This document shows, piece after piece, positions 44,436 through 53,432 of a stretch of DNA of 64,000 nt. How positions within the stretch are numbered: position 1 is the stretch's first letter; each line of letters begins with the position of its first letter. Both the position numbers and the translations under genes were made by a program. The notes below the pieces were generated by a model that worked only from the letters and a program-made list of their open reading frames with translations, did no database searches and had not been told where the DNA came from. The DNA is taken from NCBI GenBank assembly GCA_045640985.1, contig JAZUFZ010000013.1, positions 1 through 64,000 on the forward strand. The letters run 5' to 3'. Source of the DNA: Colimorpha sp045640985 (GTDB lineage: Bacteria > Bacteroidota > Bacteroidia > Bacteroidales > P3).

Positions 44436-45266
44436 ATGAAATCTATAGTAGTCGGAACCGACTTTTCAAAAGGCTCATACGTTGCACTCGACATTGCTGT
44501 TGATATCGCAAACAAACTTGATTGTGGCATTCGTCTCGTCTGGGTTCGCAAAGAGAAAAATCTGCTCGACCACGAACAGCTCAAGATGATCACCCGCCTG
44601 GCAGAACAACGGTTACAGGAACTTTGTGAGGAACGTCGTCACTTGCTCAAAAATCCGATGGAATGGGAGATTCTGCCCGGCAAGGTATCGGAAATCATGA
44701 GCAAGATTGCCCGTCAGGTGGAAGCTCCTATGATTGTGATTGGAACCAACGGCGCTTCCGGCTTCGAGAAATACTGGATGGGAAGCACCGCAGTACGGAT
44801 CATCCAGGAGTCCACTTGTCCAGTCCTCACCATACGCGAAGGGTACGACTTCCACAAAACTCTCGAACGCATCATCGTTCCTATCCGGGTGCATATCGAC
44901 TCCCGCCAGAAAGTGGCGCCAGCCGTTGAGATGGCCAAGATTTTCAACTCTTCCATTCATATTGTAGGCATCAGCGCCAGCCAGCAGGACGATTCTGACC
45001 TGAAGACTTACATCAAGCAGATAGAGAAGTTCCTTGCCAACGAACACATCCCTATGACAAGCGAAATCCGTCCTTACAGCAACTATGCCGACATCGTGCT
45101 TGATGTCGCAGAAAAACAGCACGCCGACCTTATTGTTATCAATACCGAGCAGGACCGTTTCCTGGCACAGCTATTTCTGGGGACGAATGCCCAGCAGCTG
45201 GTTCACCGCGCTCAGATTCCCGTTTTATGTCTCCATCCTAAAGATATTGTCACCCTTGCAAAATAA
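44436..45266 (+). CDS. Tandem universal stress protein
   Basis: The 276 residues form two Usp domains. The first (about 1-143) keeps the ATP-binding pattern G-x2-G-x9-G-S-T in GTNGASGFEKYWMGST. The second (about 145-276) has drifted there (NTEQDRFLAQLFLGTNAQ). It is probably a cytosolic nucleotide-binding stress factor. Its stop overlaps the start region of the flavoprotein gene. Confidence 0.9.
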   Translation: MKSIVVGTDFSKGSYVALDIAVDIANKLDCGIRLVWVRKEKNLLDHEQLKMITRLAEQRLQELCEERRHLLKNPMEWEILPGKVSEIMSKIARQVEAPMIVIGTNGASGFEKYWMGSTAVRIIQESTCPVLTIREGYDFHKTLERIIVPIRVHIDSRQKVAPAVEMAKIFNSSIHIVGISASQQDDSDLKTYIKQIEKFLANEHIPMTSEIRPYSNYADIVLDVAEKQHADLIVINTEQDRFLAQLFLGTNAQQLVHRAQIPVLCLHPKDIVTLAK

Positions 45267-46500
45267 CGCAGATATCATCATTATCGGGGCTGGGGCAGCC
45301 GGCATGATGGCAGCCCTTACCGCCGCCCGCCGGGGCCGCAGCGTTCTTCTTCTTGAGAAGATGGACCAGGCTGGCCGGAAGCTCCGCCTTACCGGCAAAG
45401 GCCGTTGCAACCTTACCAATACCGCCACGCTCAAGGATTTCATTACCCATGTGGGCAGTGACGGTCGTTTTATGAGGAATGCTTTCTCTCAGTTTTTCAA
45501 TCAGGAACTCATGGACCTCATCGAATCTTTAGGGGTTCCTCTGGTCGTAGAACGGGGCTGCCGTGTATTTCCTCAAAGCGGAAAATCACTTGACATATTT
45601 CTGGCCCTCATTACCGCTCTGGAACAGCATCCGCTGGTAACCATCCGCAAGAATACCGCAGTTCGCAGCCTTGTGATTGAAGAGGGTCATGCCGTGGGGG
45701 TAAAACTGCAAAACGGTGAGAACCTCAGGGCAGAAAGCATCTTGATTTCCACCGGAGGCCTCTCCTATCCTACAACCGGTTCTACCGGTGCGGGTTACAT
45801 GCTGGCTTCCGAAGTCGGGCACACCGTCATTCCTCAGGTTCCTTCACTGGTACCGCTGATATGCCAGGAGTCCGTACCTGAAGATTTAGAGAATTTTACG
45901 CTCAGAAACGTTTCTCTGCTCATCACAGAGCCTTCGGGCAAAAAGGTTTGCGAACATTTCGGAGAAATGACTTTCACCTCTGATGGCATTTCCGGGCCTA
46001 TCGTACTTTCCACGAGTCGTATTCTCAGCCGGCGCCTGAACCAAGGGGAGCAGTTCATAGCCCATATCGACCTCAAACCAGCCGTGGAACGTAACCAGCT
46101 CGACAAACGGCTCATCAGCGACCTCAATGCCAACGGCACCCGCGTTTTCAACGACGCGCTCCGGCTCTGGCTTCCTGCCGAAATGATTCCGCTTGCCTTG
46201 CAGACACTCCATATCGAATATTACAAGCGTCTCAACCAGATTAATGGTGAGGAGCGCCGGCGATTGCTTTCATTCCTGAAAGACTTACGTTTCACCCTCG
46301 TGGCTACGCGCACCTACAATGAGGCCATTATCACCCAAGGAGGCGTTTCCCTCAAGGAGGTAAATCCCAAAACCATGGAATCAAAACTGGTCCCAGGGCT
46401 ATATTTTGCCGGCGAAGTCCTGGACCTGGATGCCGACACAGGCGGCTATAATCTCCAAATCGCCTTTTCCACAGCTCACGCGGCGGGAATGGTGATGTAA
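45256..46500 (+). CDS. HI0933-like (BaiN/YhiN) FAD-dependent oxidoreductase
   Basis: The likely start is TTG at 45256 (MQNNADIIIIGAGAAG), which places the Rossmann motif at the usual distance from the N-terminus. A TTG at 45247 is the alternative. No ATG is available without a long tail lying in the usp gene. The 414-residue protein has GAGAAGMMAA, the family block GRCNLTNTA, GGLSYPTTGSTG and the C-terminal FAD motif LYFAGEVLDLDADTGGYNLQ. Members are annotated as aminoacetone oxidases or bile-acid reductases; the substrate here is unknown. It overlaps usp by 11 nt, implying coupling. Confidence 0.88.
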   Translation: MQNNADIIIIGAGAAGMMAALTAARRGRSVLLLEKMDQAGRKLRLTGKGRCNLTNTATLKDFITHVGSDGRFMRNAFSQFFNQELMDLIESLGVPLVVERGCRVFPQSGKSLDIFLALITALEQHPLVTIRKNTAVRSLVIEEGHAVGVKLQNGENLRAESILISTGGLSYPTTGSTGAGYMLASEVGHTVIPQVPSLVPLICQESVPEDLENFTLRNVSLLITEPSGKKVCEHFGEMTFTSDGISGPIVLSTSRILSRRLNQGEQFIAHIDLKPAVERNQLDKRLISDLNANGTRVFNDALRLWLPAEMIPLALQTLHIEYYKRLNQINGEERRRLLSFLKDLRFTLVATRTYNEAIITQGGVSLKEVNPKTMESKLVPGLYFAGEVLDLDADTGGYNLQIAFSTAHAAGMVM

Positions 46501-46611
46501 CCATCCACAATATATTGTTTTGTAATATTGTTCTGTTGCCAATTCAATTGCATTTTCTATACTATTTTGCCTGAAATAACTGTTAATAATAAACGATCTC
46601 TGGGAATATTA

Positions 46612-47004
46612 TTACATGCTATTGATATTACATGAGTCTTGAATATACACAAATGACTGTGGAGCATTTTTTATTCCGACACAAGATAAGGATTTATGCT
46701 CTTTTAATTTAATAAAACTCTTGATTTTAATAGCATTTGCTTTCTCTTTTCCTCTAAAATAGGACATAAAAAACTCTTTCGTCACCCCCGAATGCTTGCA
46801 TGTTTGTTTCCAAATAGATTCAGGTGTGTCTGTAAGCACTCTGTCCACTTCTATAATAGCAACAATTTTTTTTATTGGACTAGTTGCATATACCACAATG
46901 TTTTGAATATCAGATGGGATAATCTTTCGAAACTCATATAATTTCTCACCAGAGAATATCTTTTCAATATAGCAAGGATGAATGGATAATATGATGGTTT
47001 TACT
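46612..47004 (-). pseudogene. ASCH-domain protein without a start codon
   Basis: The frame reads KTIILSIHPCYIEKIFSGEK, then LYEFRKIIPSDIQNIVVYAT, and ends NINSM, about 129 residues. LSIHPxYxxKIFxGEKxYEFRK with YATSPxKKIV and later GVTKEFFMSYFRGK is the pattern of small ASCH/PUA-like RNA-binding proteins. The codon where ATG is expected is AGT, and the frame is closed by TAA two codons further up. The first ATG is 36 codons in (46896), after the core motif. Either it uses a non-ATG start or the join to the upstream recombinase remnant destroyed the start. Confidence 0.6.
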
Positions 47005-47304
47005 TTACCTTGTCCATACAGCAGTCGCCATAAGCTTCCAGATGGATGCACATCAGCCGGTACGAATCCTTTGTCTTGTCTTTGGACAGGCTCTTCCGGG
47101 CATATTCCAGGGCATATTCCAGGGCATATTCCAAGAGTGATATTGACGGACGTTCTTCCGCCGTCCCCCAGGCTGGCATGATACAGATATTTTTTTCCCC
47201 TCATGCAGGTCATCCTGCACAAGGGCAATTCTGAGTTCTCCGTCCGGCATGTACTGAATCGAAGAAACAGAAAAATGGAAGTTGGCTTCGATTTTTATGT
47301 CCAT
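47000..47304 (-). pseudogene. Tyrosine-recombinase N-terminal remnant
   Basis: From the ATG at 47304 the frame reads MDIKIEANFHFSVSSIQYMP, then DGELRIALVQDDLHEGKK. After a frameshift it continues SLLEYALEYALEYARKSLSK, then DKTKDSYRLMCIHLEAYGDC, and stops at 47000-47002. This matches the arm-binding and core-binding start of Bacteroidota phage-type integrases (SKDKTKDSYRLM..HLEAYGD). The catalytic domain is missing and the ASCH frame begins at the break. Three 12-bp repeats (LEYA codons, about 47098-47134) lie in the linker. Confidence 0.45.
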
Positions 47305-47335
47305 AAGGTATCTGGTTTGATTTCTATATTTTTTG

Positions 47336-47382
47336 CAAAAATACAGTTTTTTTTTGTGTTTTCTGAAAAAGTTGTATCTTTG
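47336..47382. promoter_or_regulatory. Divergent promoters between recombinase and RHS remnants
   Basis: On the minus strand TATTTTTG (47336-47343) faces the recombinase remnant. On the plus strand TTG (47354-47356), an 18-nt spacer and TATCTTTG (47375-47382) stand 5 nt before an ATG. Confidence 0.5.
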
Positions 47383-47386
47383 CACC

Positions 47387-47566
47387 ATGAATTGTTCGCC
47401 TACAACCACTACAAATAACATATATTTTATAGGTCAAGTGACTTTCACTTTCTCCGGCAAAGGACGGGACGAGGAAACCGGCTATTCCTACTTCGGTGCG
47501 AGGTACTACGATGCAAATCTAATGGTGGACAAGAAGCCACCTACAACAACCCCAATTCCGTTATAA
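47387..47566 (+). pseudogene. RHS-core fragment behind its own promoter
   Basis: The 59-residue frame contains FSGKGRDEETGYSYFGARYY followed by DANL, the hallmark of the RHS repeat-associated core domain. In intact proteins it is followed by a GWLSVDP..DKYP..SPYNY block and then a variable toxin tip. Here it is preceded by a promoter and 25 unrelated residues and followed at once by a short Lys/Pro/Thr tail and a stop. It is an orphan piece of a polymorphic-toxin gene. Confidence 0.7.
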
Positions 47567-47846
47567 TATCCACAAAGAGTCAACTCTGACCAAAATAATA
47601 AGGATTCAAATAAACATCTACTTTAATGCCATTTCCAACACCTTAATCAAGCAAAAAGCATCGTTGATAGGGTGAGAATGGCATTAACGTCACGGACGGC
47701 AGCTCGGTATCGGAATTATTTTTGCGATTTTATACATTAACTAGCAAAAAATGAGAATTATATAAAAAATCGTAATGGTTGCGTATAAAGATAATTTTGA
47801 TATCGATGAAAAAAGGTTAGTGTCAAAAAGATTTAGTTAGTGCCAA
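47567..47846. other. Intergenic stretch, no gene seen
   Basis: A/T-rich DNA with a short separated repeat (atgccattt near 47628 and the complementary-looking gaatggcatt near 47676). I see no frame, RNA gene or full mobile element. Confidence 0.6.
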
Positions 47847-47882
47847 GTTAGTGCCAAATTTTCTCAAAAATTTGGCACTAAC
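47847..47882. terminator. Strong hairpin after the blaR1-like gene
   Basis: A 15-bp perfect stem (gttagtgccaaattt 47847-47861 with 47868-47882) lies 18 nt past the stop of the minus-strand gene. A partial third copy of the arm word (ttagtgccaag, 47836-47846) precedes it. Confidence 0.7.
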
Positions 47883-47899
47883 TATGTTTTTGTGTTTTC

Positions 47900-49396
47900 T
47901 TATTTTAACTGGAAGTTGATCGGAAGATAGAAAATGCTTCGGGCCGGCTTGCCGTTGAAGGTCGCGGGACGCCAATAGGGAGCAATAACTTGTCTCACAC
48001 AGGCGAGGGCTGCCGAATCGCAATCCTCGCGAAGGCCTCTCACCACCTCGATATCCTGCACCGAGCCGTCTTTCTCAACGGCGAACCGCACAATTACCTT
48101 CCCTTCTATACCGTCCTTTTTGGCACTTTCAGGATATTGGAGCGCGGTAATCACAACCTCGGGAAGGCTCTTACCACCACAATCGAACTGAGCCTCAACC
48201 ACCAGATCGCTCACGTCCTCGGTCATCCAGATGCTGCTGCCGGAAGCCCAATAGACGTCAAAATACTGAGGGAAGCCCAACCCTCCCTGTCTGTACATGC
48301 CGAACATGTGCGACTGAAGCACAGGAGTCTTCTTCAACAGTTCGGCCTGAAACTCCTTTGCCTCCTTCTGCGAGGAGAGGATCATGTGGTCACCCACCTC
48401 TTCCAGAGGCACCTCAACGCTGCCAATAACGCGCTGTACCAGCTGACCATCCTTATAAGTGTCCACAATTCCGCCAGCCAGTTCGTAGGAGCCGTCTTTA
48501 ATGTCGAAACGGTCGGGAATATCAATACTCGTCTTGCAGTTTACAAAAAGCAGCAAAGCCGCTACAGGTATGGCCAGCAAGACTTTGGCCGCCCCAGAAC
48601 GTGATTTTTTCTGTGTCATCATAGTAATACGTTTTTTGAAAGGTGAAAAACTGAAATTATTTGATATCGCGCAATATCCAACTCCGGTTGTCTGATGAAA
48701 CAGCAGACGCAGATACTCCGTCCTATCGCTCTGCCTCAACACCACGTCATCAGCCAGGTACTCGTGCACCTGCCTCAGTTCCTGCTCGTAGAGCCATACA
48801 AAGGGGTTGAACCACAGCACACACTTCAACAGTTGCACAAAAAGCATCTCTGCCGTATGATGCTGCCTCACGTGGGCTCGCTCGTGGGCGAGGATAAGTT
48901 GCAGTTCCTCCTCGCTGTAGTCCCTTCGGCCAATCACTATATAATTAATGAACGAAAACGCAGGCGTATCATCATCCGTCAAAGCCAGACGGAAACCCTC
49001 GCAACGCTCAAACTCGAACCTGCGGAGCCTCAGCCGCATCCTTACCAATCGCACACCCAAAACGACCAGCATAACAGCCACTCCGCCCAAATAAATGAAT
49101 GACCAAATCGGTATTTGCACACGCTCCACCCCATCGTCCGAGGAAACCTCTACAACCTCCACCACACTCCCCAAAGCCTCAGACGAAACCTCGGGCAGCA
49201 TCAATTTCCCCATTCCAAGCCCCTCAGCCACGGAGGCGGGAACCGTGAAACGGAACAGTGGCAGCACAAGACTCAGCACCAAGGTACCCAAAAGATACCA
49301 ACGGCTCAACTGTAACCACCTGTCGCGCCGTATAAGCCAATATACAGCCATAAAAAGAGCCGTACCAACCGTAGCAAAAAGCAGATACCGCATCAT
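47900..49396 (-). CDS. BlaR1/MecR1-type M56 metalloprotease fused to a TonB C-terminal domain
   Basis: The 498-residue membrane protein has transmembrane helices near residues 5-20, 35-52 and 100-118, the M56 zinc motif HERAHVRQHH and a later EYLADDVVL. A further helix lies around 280-300, and a C-terminal TonB-like domain (about 405-498, with YPESAKKDGIEGKVIVRFAV and PATFNGKPARSIFYLP). In BlaR systems the protease cleaves the repressor when a periplasmic sensor is triggered. Here a TonB-like domain replaces the beta-lactam sensor. It is coupled to blaI by a 4-nt overlap. Confidence 0.85.
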   Translation of the reverse strand: MMRYLLFATVGTALFMAVYWLIRRDRWLQLSRWYLLGTLVLSLVLPLFRFTVPASVAEGLGMGKLMLPEVSSEALGSVVEVVEVSSDDGVERVQIPIWSFIYLGGVAVMLVVLGVRLVRMRLRLRRFEFERCEGFRLALTDDDTPAFSFINYIVIGRRDYSEEELQLILAHERAHVRQHHTAEMLFVQLLKCVLWFNPFVWLYEQELRQVHEYLADDVVLRQSDRTEYLRLLFHQTTGVGYCAISNNFSFSPFKKRITMMTQKKSRSGAAKVLLAIPVAALLLFVNCKTSIDIPDRFDIKDGSYELAGGIVDTYKDGQLVQRVIGSVEVPLEEVGDHMILSSQKEAKEFQAELLKKTPVLQSHMFGMYRQGGLGFPQYFDVYWASGSSIWMTEDVSDLVVEAQFDCGGKSLPEVVITALQYPESAKKDGIEGKVIVRFAVEKDGSVQDIEVVRGLREDCDSAALACVRQVIAPYWRPATFNGKPARSIFYLPINFQLK

Positions 49397-49752
49397 TTCT
49401 CAAGCTCTTTAGTCAACGACTCCAAATCCTCAATCGTGACCTCCTTCTTATCCACAAGAAAAGAAACCATATTGCGGAACGAGGAGCCAAAATAATTCTG
49501 TGCCAGAAGTCCCAACATACTTCTGGAATACTCCTCCTTACTCACCAAGGGGTAGTAGCGGTTGGACTTATTGAAAGCCTCATGGGCCACAAATCCCTTC
49601 TTCTCCAGAATCCGCACTATGGTAAGTACTGTATTATACGCAGGCTTAGGCTCGTTAAGAGCCGTCATAATTTCGTTTGCAAATCCTTGTCCAACAGTCC
49701 ATATTGCTTGCATTACCTGTTCTTCTGCTTTTGTAAGTTCTTTAACTTCCAT
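49393..49752 (-). CDS. BlaI/MecI-type repressor
   Basis: This 119-residue winged-helix protein has the family text LTKAEEQVMQAIWTVGQGFA, then PKPAYNTVLTIVRILEKKGF and HEAFNKSNRYYPLVS. It binds as a dimer and is inactivated by cleavage by its BlaR1 partner, which follows with a 4-nt overlap. A perfect 10-bp inverted repeat (tattcgttat 49761-49770 with 49791-49800) just upstream is a good candidate autoregulatory operator. Confidence 0.92.
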   Translation of the reverse strand: MEVKELTKAEEQVMQAIWTVGQGFANEIMTALNEPKPAYNTVLTIVRILEKKGFVAHEAFNKSNRYYPLVSKEEYSRSMLGLLAQNYFGSSFRNMVSFLVDKKEVTIEDLESLTKELEK

Positions 49753-49760
49753 AATAGTAT

Positions 49761-49800
49761 TATTCGTTATATAACTATTTTTTTAATTACATAACGAATA
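49761..49800. promoter_or_regulatory. Candidate BlaI operator
   Basis: tattcgttat (49761-49770) and its exact reverse complement (49791-49800) flank a 20-nt A/T-rich spacer, starting 9 nt upstream of the blaI ATG. Confidence 0.45.
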
Positions 49801-49954
49801 AATACAACACTTATTGTGTACAAGGCAAAAAAAAATTAAAAAAAATTTCAGGCCACGTCTGAGAGTGAGTACATCAGCATATAAAAAGCACGATCAATAT
49901 ACAATAAAGAACACCCATCTCTCTGGGGAATCTCCAACAGCTGCCGGCTTTCCG

Positions 49955-51889
49955 TTATTCCGCTTCGGCGTACAGCACCTTCATCGTGGCGTCTTCCCAC
50001 TCATTCATTTTTTGTTCAAGCTGAGATTTCAGGGATTGGTATTCTACATAGAACGGCTCATCCACGACTGAACCGGAGGCGAGAACGCCGTCGGCTTCGG
50101 CAATTCTGGCTTCCAGAGTTTCTATCTCCTGTTCTATGGCCGTGACGGCATTGCGGAGTTTGCGGAGTTCGCGTTCTTTTTCCTTGGACCGGAGATATGT
50201 AACTTTGCCTTTCTCCTGTGGAGCAGCCGCCTGAACCTTGGCTTCGGCCTTCTTCTGGGCATCCAGATCTTTCAGGTCCTTCATCTTGCGCCATTCCAGG
50301 AACTCGAAGATATCTCCTTTGAACTCGTGAACCTCTCCGTCGCGGAACTCATACAAGGTATCGGTAAGCCCTTGAAGGAAATCCCGGTCATGCGACACCA
50401 CAATCAAGGTTCCCGTATATTGAAGCAAGGCGTTCTTCAGCACGTCCTTGGAATTCATATCCAGATGGTTGGTCGGTTCGTCCAATATCAGGAGATTGCT
50501 TGGGGTAAGGAGCAGTTTCGCGAGTGCCAGCCGGGCCTTTTCGCCACCGCTCAAAACCTTTACCTTCTTGTCTATATCATCGTTATCAAACAGAAAACTT
50601 CCCAGAATGCTCCGGATTTTAGGACGTATGTCTCCAATGGCAATATCGTCGATGGTCTGGAATACGGTCTTCTCCCCGTCGAGCATAGCCGCCTGATTCT
50701 GGGCATAGTAGCCTATCTGAACCTGATGGCCCAGCTTGAACGTGCCGGTCTGATCCTTGATATCGCCCACGATAATCTTTGCCATGGTACTCTTGCCTTC
50801 GCCGTTCTTGCCCACAAAAGCCACTTTCTTCCCGCTGGTTATCAGCATATCCACGTTATCGAACACCTGATGTTCGTCGTAGGCTTTGCCCAGATGTTCG
50901 GCTTCCACCACGATCTTGCCGCTGTGGGGCGCTGGGAGAAACTGGAAATGGATGCTTTCCGTGGAGACTTCATCCACCTGGATGGTTTCCATCCTTTCAA
51001 GCATTTTGATACGCGACTGAACCTGTTTCGATTTGGTGGCCTTGTAGCGGAAACGCTCTATAAAAGCCTCTATCTGCGCCACCTGCCGCTGCTGGTTGGT
51101 CAGCGAAGCCATCTGACTGGCGCGACGTTCCTGCATCTGGATGACATATTCGGAATAGGGGCATTTGTAATCATAGATTCTGCCCGCCGTGATTTCAATT
51201 GTCCGCTTGGTGATATTATCCAGAAAGGTACGGTCGTGAGACACCAGAACCACCGCCCCGTCATATCCCGAAAGGTAGTTTTCGAGCCATTGTATCGACT
51301 CAATGTCCAGATGGTTGGTCGGTTCGTCAAGCAGCAGAAAGTCCGGACGTTTGAGCAGCAGTTTGGCAAGTTCCACACGCATCTGCCAACCGCCGCTGAA
51401 TTCCGCCACCAGCCGGTTAAAGTCTTCGTGTCTGAATCCCAGACCGAGAAGTATCTTCTCCGCCTGTTCCTGCCGGCTGTTGCCGCCCAGCATACTGATC
51501 TGCTCGGTCACATCGTGATGACGGGTAAGCAGTCTTTCATAGTCGGCTGACTCATAATCGGTCCGTTCTGCGATTTCCTCGGTAAGCTGCTGCTGGAGTT
51601 TTTCAAGCTGGTCTATCTTCTCGAAAGCGGTCAAAGTCTCTTCCAATACGGTTCCCACCGTGTCGGGTATCATTTCCTGCGGCAGATAGCCCACCGTCTG
51701 GTCGGACGCAATCACGATAGTACCCGTTTCGGGCTCGCGCTGGCCACTGAGGATTTTCAATAATGTGGATTTTCCCGCGCCGTTTTTTCCCACGAGACCG
51801 ATTCTGTCGCGGTCGGCGATATTAAAGGTTACATTATCAAAAAGGTTTACACCCGTGAACTGAATAGAAAGATTATTGACCGAAATCAT
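49955..51889 (-). CDS. ABC-F family ATPase (Uup/YfmR-like)
   Basis: The 644-residue cytosolic protein has two ABC domains: Walker A GKNGAGKST and GKNGEGKST; signatures FSGGWQMR and LSGGEKARLA; Walker B LLLDEPTNHLDIES and LILDEPTNHLDMNS. An arm and P-site linker lie between them, and a C-terminal coiled coil (about 560-644, KERELRKLRNAVTAIEQEIE). These proteins act on the ribosome, and some mediate antibiotic protection. The C-terminal coiled coil suggests the Uup type. The role is not resolved here. Confidence 0.9.
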   Translation of the reverse strand: MISVNNLSIQFTGVNLFDNVTFNIADRDRIGLVGKNGAGKSTLLKILSGQREPETGTIVIASDQTVGYLPQEMIPDTVGTVLEETLTAFEKIDQLEKLQQQLTEEIAERTDYESADYERLLTRHHDVTEQISMLGGNSRQEQAEKILLGLGFRHEDFNRLVAEFSGGWQMRVELAKLLLKRPDFLLLDEPTNHLDIESIQWLENYLSGYDGAVVLVSHDRTFLDNITKRTIEITAGRIYDYKCPYSEYVIQMQERRASQMASLTNQQRQVAQIEAFIERFRYKATKSKQVQSRIKMLERMETIQVDEVSTESIHFQFLPAPHSGKIVVEAEHLGKAYDEHQVFDNVDMLITSGKKVAFVGKNGEGKSTMAKIIVGDIKDQTGTFKLGHQVQIGYYAQNQAAMLDGEKTVFQTIDDIAIGDIRPKIRSILGSFLFDNDDIDKKVKVLSGGEKARLALAKLLLTPSNLLILDEPTNHLDMNSKDVLKNALLQYTGTLIVVSHDRDFLQGLTDTLYEFRDGEVHEFKGDIFEFLEWRKMKDLKDLDAQKKAEAKVQAAAPQEKGKVTYLRSKEKERELRKLRNAVTAIEQEIETLEARIAEADGVLASGSVVDEPFYVEYQSLKSQLEQKMNEWEDATMKVLYAEAE

Positions 51890-52018
51890 CGTATGATTAT
51901 GAATTGCGAACCGGAGTTTCTGCCAGATAGGGAGGCCGCGAACTCCTGAGTGTCATGAATTAAATTAGCGAATAATAGTGAATTGAATCCGTTCGGATTC
52001 CCGATTGAGCACAGGCAC

Positions 52019-52048
52019 AAAAAAGAGAGGAGTACAAACGCTCCTCTC
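52019..52048 (-). terminator. Intrinsic terminator after tonB
   Basis: gagaggag (52025-52032) pairs with ctcctctc (52041-52048), and the A-run at 52019-52024 is a T-run on the minus strand. It lies 25 nt past the tonB stop. Confidence 0.85.
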
Positions 52049-52072
52049 ATAATGCTGATACATTGATGGTCA

Positions 52073-52759
52073 TTAACGTAAGTTGAAGGCCACAGGCAGG
52101 TTAAACTGAGCACGAACTGCTCTACCCTGCTGCTTTCCAGGTTTCCACTTAGGCATGGATTTTACCACGCGGAGAGCCTCGTTGCCGCAGCCGCCTCCGA
52201 TGTCACGCATAACCTTGGCGTTGGAGATGGAACCGTCCTTTTCCACAACGAACTGTACGAATACCTTGCCGGTGATGTTGTTGTCGCGTGCCAGCTGAGG
52301 ATATTTGATGTTGTCGCGCAGATAGGTGTAGAGAGCCTCTTCGCCGCCGGGGAACTGAGGTTGTTCCTCAACGAAGATCACGATTTCCTCTTCTTCTTCA
52401 ACCTGGTCTTCTTCGATAGCTACAGGAACGAAAGCTTCCTGTGCCTGGTTGGCGTTATCGCCCATATCGATAATACCCAGTTCATTCTCGATTTCAACAT
52501 CATCTTCCACGATGGTGATTTCGGTTGTGATTTCAGGGGTCTCAGGTGGTGGTGGCGGTGGGAGTTCTTCGGCAGTTTGGATTACAACGTCTTCAATCTC
52601 ATCAATCGCAGTACGCTGAGAAACCTCTACAGCTTCCTGGTCGTAAGATTTGATGTTGAAAGCTACCAGAGAGGCTACCAAAGCAACCACTAAACCGATT
52701 TCAAGGAACAAACCTTTCTTTTTTTCGAGGTCTGCCTTAATAGATTTTTTTGCTTCCAT
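52073..52759 (-). CDS. tonB: Energy transducer TonB
   Basis: The 228-residue protein has a short cytosolic start, one transmembrane helix (about 16-35), a Pro-rich spacer (ELPPPPPPETPE), a Glu/Val-rich region and a C-terminal TonB domain (about 135-228, with FPGGEEALYTYLRDNIKYPQ and KVFVQFVVEKDGSI). It couples the proton-motive force to outer-membrane transporters. No exbB or exbD gene is adjacent. Confidence 0.93.
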   Translation of the reverse strand: MEAKKSIKADLEKKKGLFLEIGLVVALVASLVAFNIKSYDQEAVEVSQRTAIDEIEDVVIQTAEELPPPPPPETPEITTEITIVEDDVEIENELGIIDMGDNANQAQEAFVPVAIEEDQVEEEEEIVIFVEEQPQFPGGEEALYTYLRDNIKYPQLARDNNITGKVFVQFVVEKDGSISNAKVMRDIGGGCGNEALRVVKSMPKWKPGKQQGRAVRAQFNLPVAFNLR

Positions 52760-53432
52760 ATTACTAATTTTTAATTATTTACTCGCATTTTTACCCCCTT
52801 TGGGAGGGCAGTTTTCAAGGTGCTAAATTACAACTTTTTTTTGACATACAAGCATTTTTGAACAAAAAAATTCTTAAATCTTCTTTTTCCGTCTTTCCGG
52901 GAGACAGATTGTGCGGAGATTTTTCCGATATTTCCCGGGGATTTTTTTCACATTCCGGGAGCCTTGCAGAGCCCTTCCCGGGCACCGCCCGGCTTGTCCT
53001 GGTTTCAAAATATAAAGTAAAATAATAATAAATATTCTCCAAATCCCGGATTCCGGAAGCCGGCGCCCGGAACTCTGCCCTCCCGGAAGCGAAAGAAGGC
53101 GTATTCCCTGAGTCGGAAAATTCCGGATTTTCATCGTGCTACCTCGTTGATTCTATGGGGTAACTCCGTGCTATCTTCTTTTTATCTCCAGTTTATCTTT
53201 TTTTTATCTCCTATTCTTAGAACAAAAGATAAAGCGAAGATAAAAAGAAGATAAAAAGAAGATAGAAGGGAGTTACCCCAGGGAAAGCCCAAAGAAAAAC
53301 GGGACCGGAAAATAATAAAAGAGGGGCCCGATGTAATAAAAAAGGAAAAACTGCGTTATAATAAGATGTCAGGAGACAGGAGCGACACCTCGGGAAGCCT
53401 GGCACAGAAACCTCTAAACAACTGATACAGCA
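52760..53432. repeat. Intergenic region with second palindromic 11-bp-phased element
   Basis: 53157-53279 (123 bp) matches the element at 24662-24780. The left arm ggggtaactccgtgctatct and on pairs with 53249-53279 with three mismatches. The T-A of each unit falls at 53161, 53172, 53183, 53194 and 53205, exactly 11 apart. Flanking DNA (52870-53140) is rich in ccggg/cccgg words with no gene seen. Confidence 0.85.

Noticed and set aside
45085..45255. Starting the flavoprotein gene at 45085
   Set aside because: The extra 57 codons lie wholly inside the usp gene and read as shadow text before the FAD motif.
47098..47134. Short tandem repeats as a CRISPR or minisatellite
   Set aside because: Only three 12-bp units, in frame as LEYA codons in a recombinase remnant. 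They do not share the 11-bp family core.
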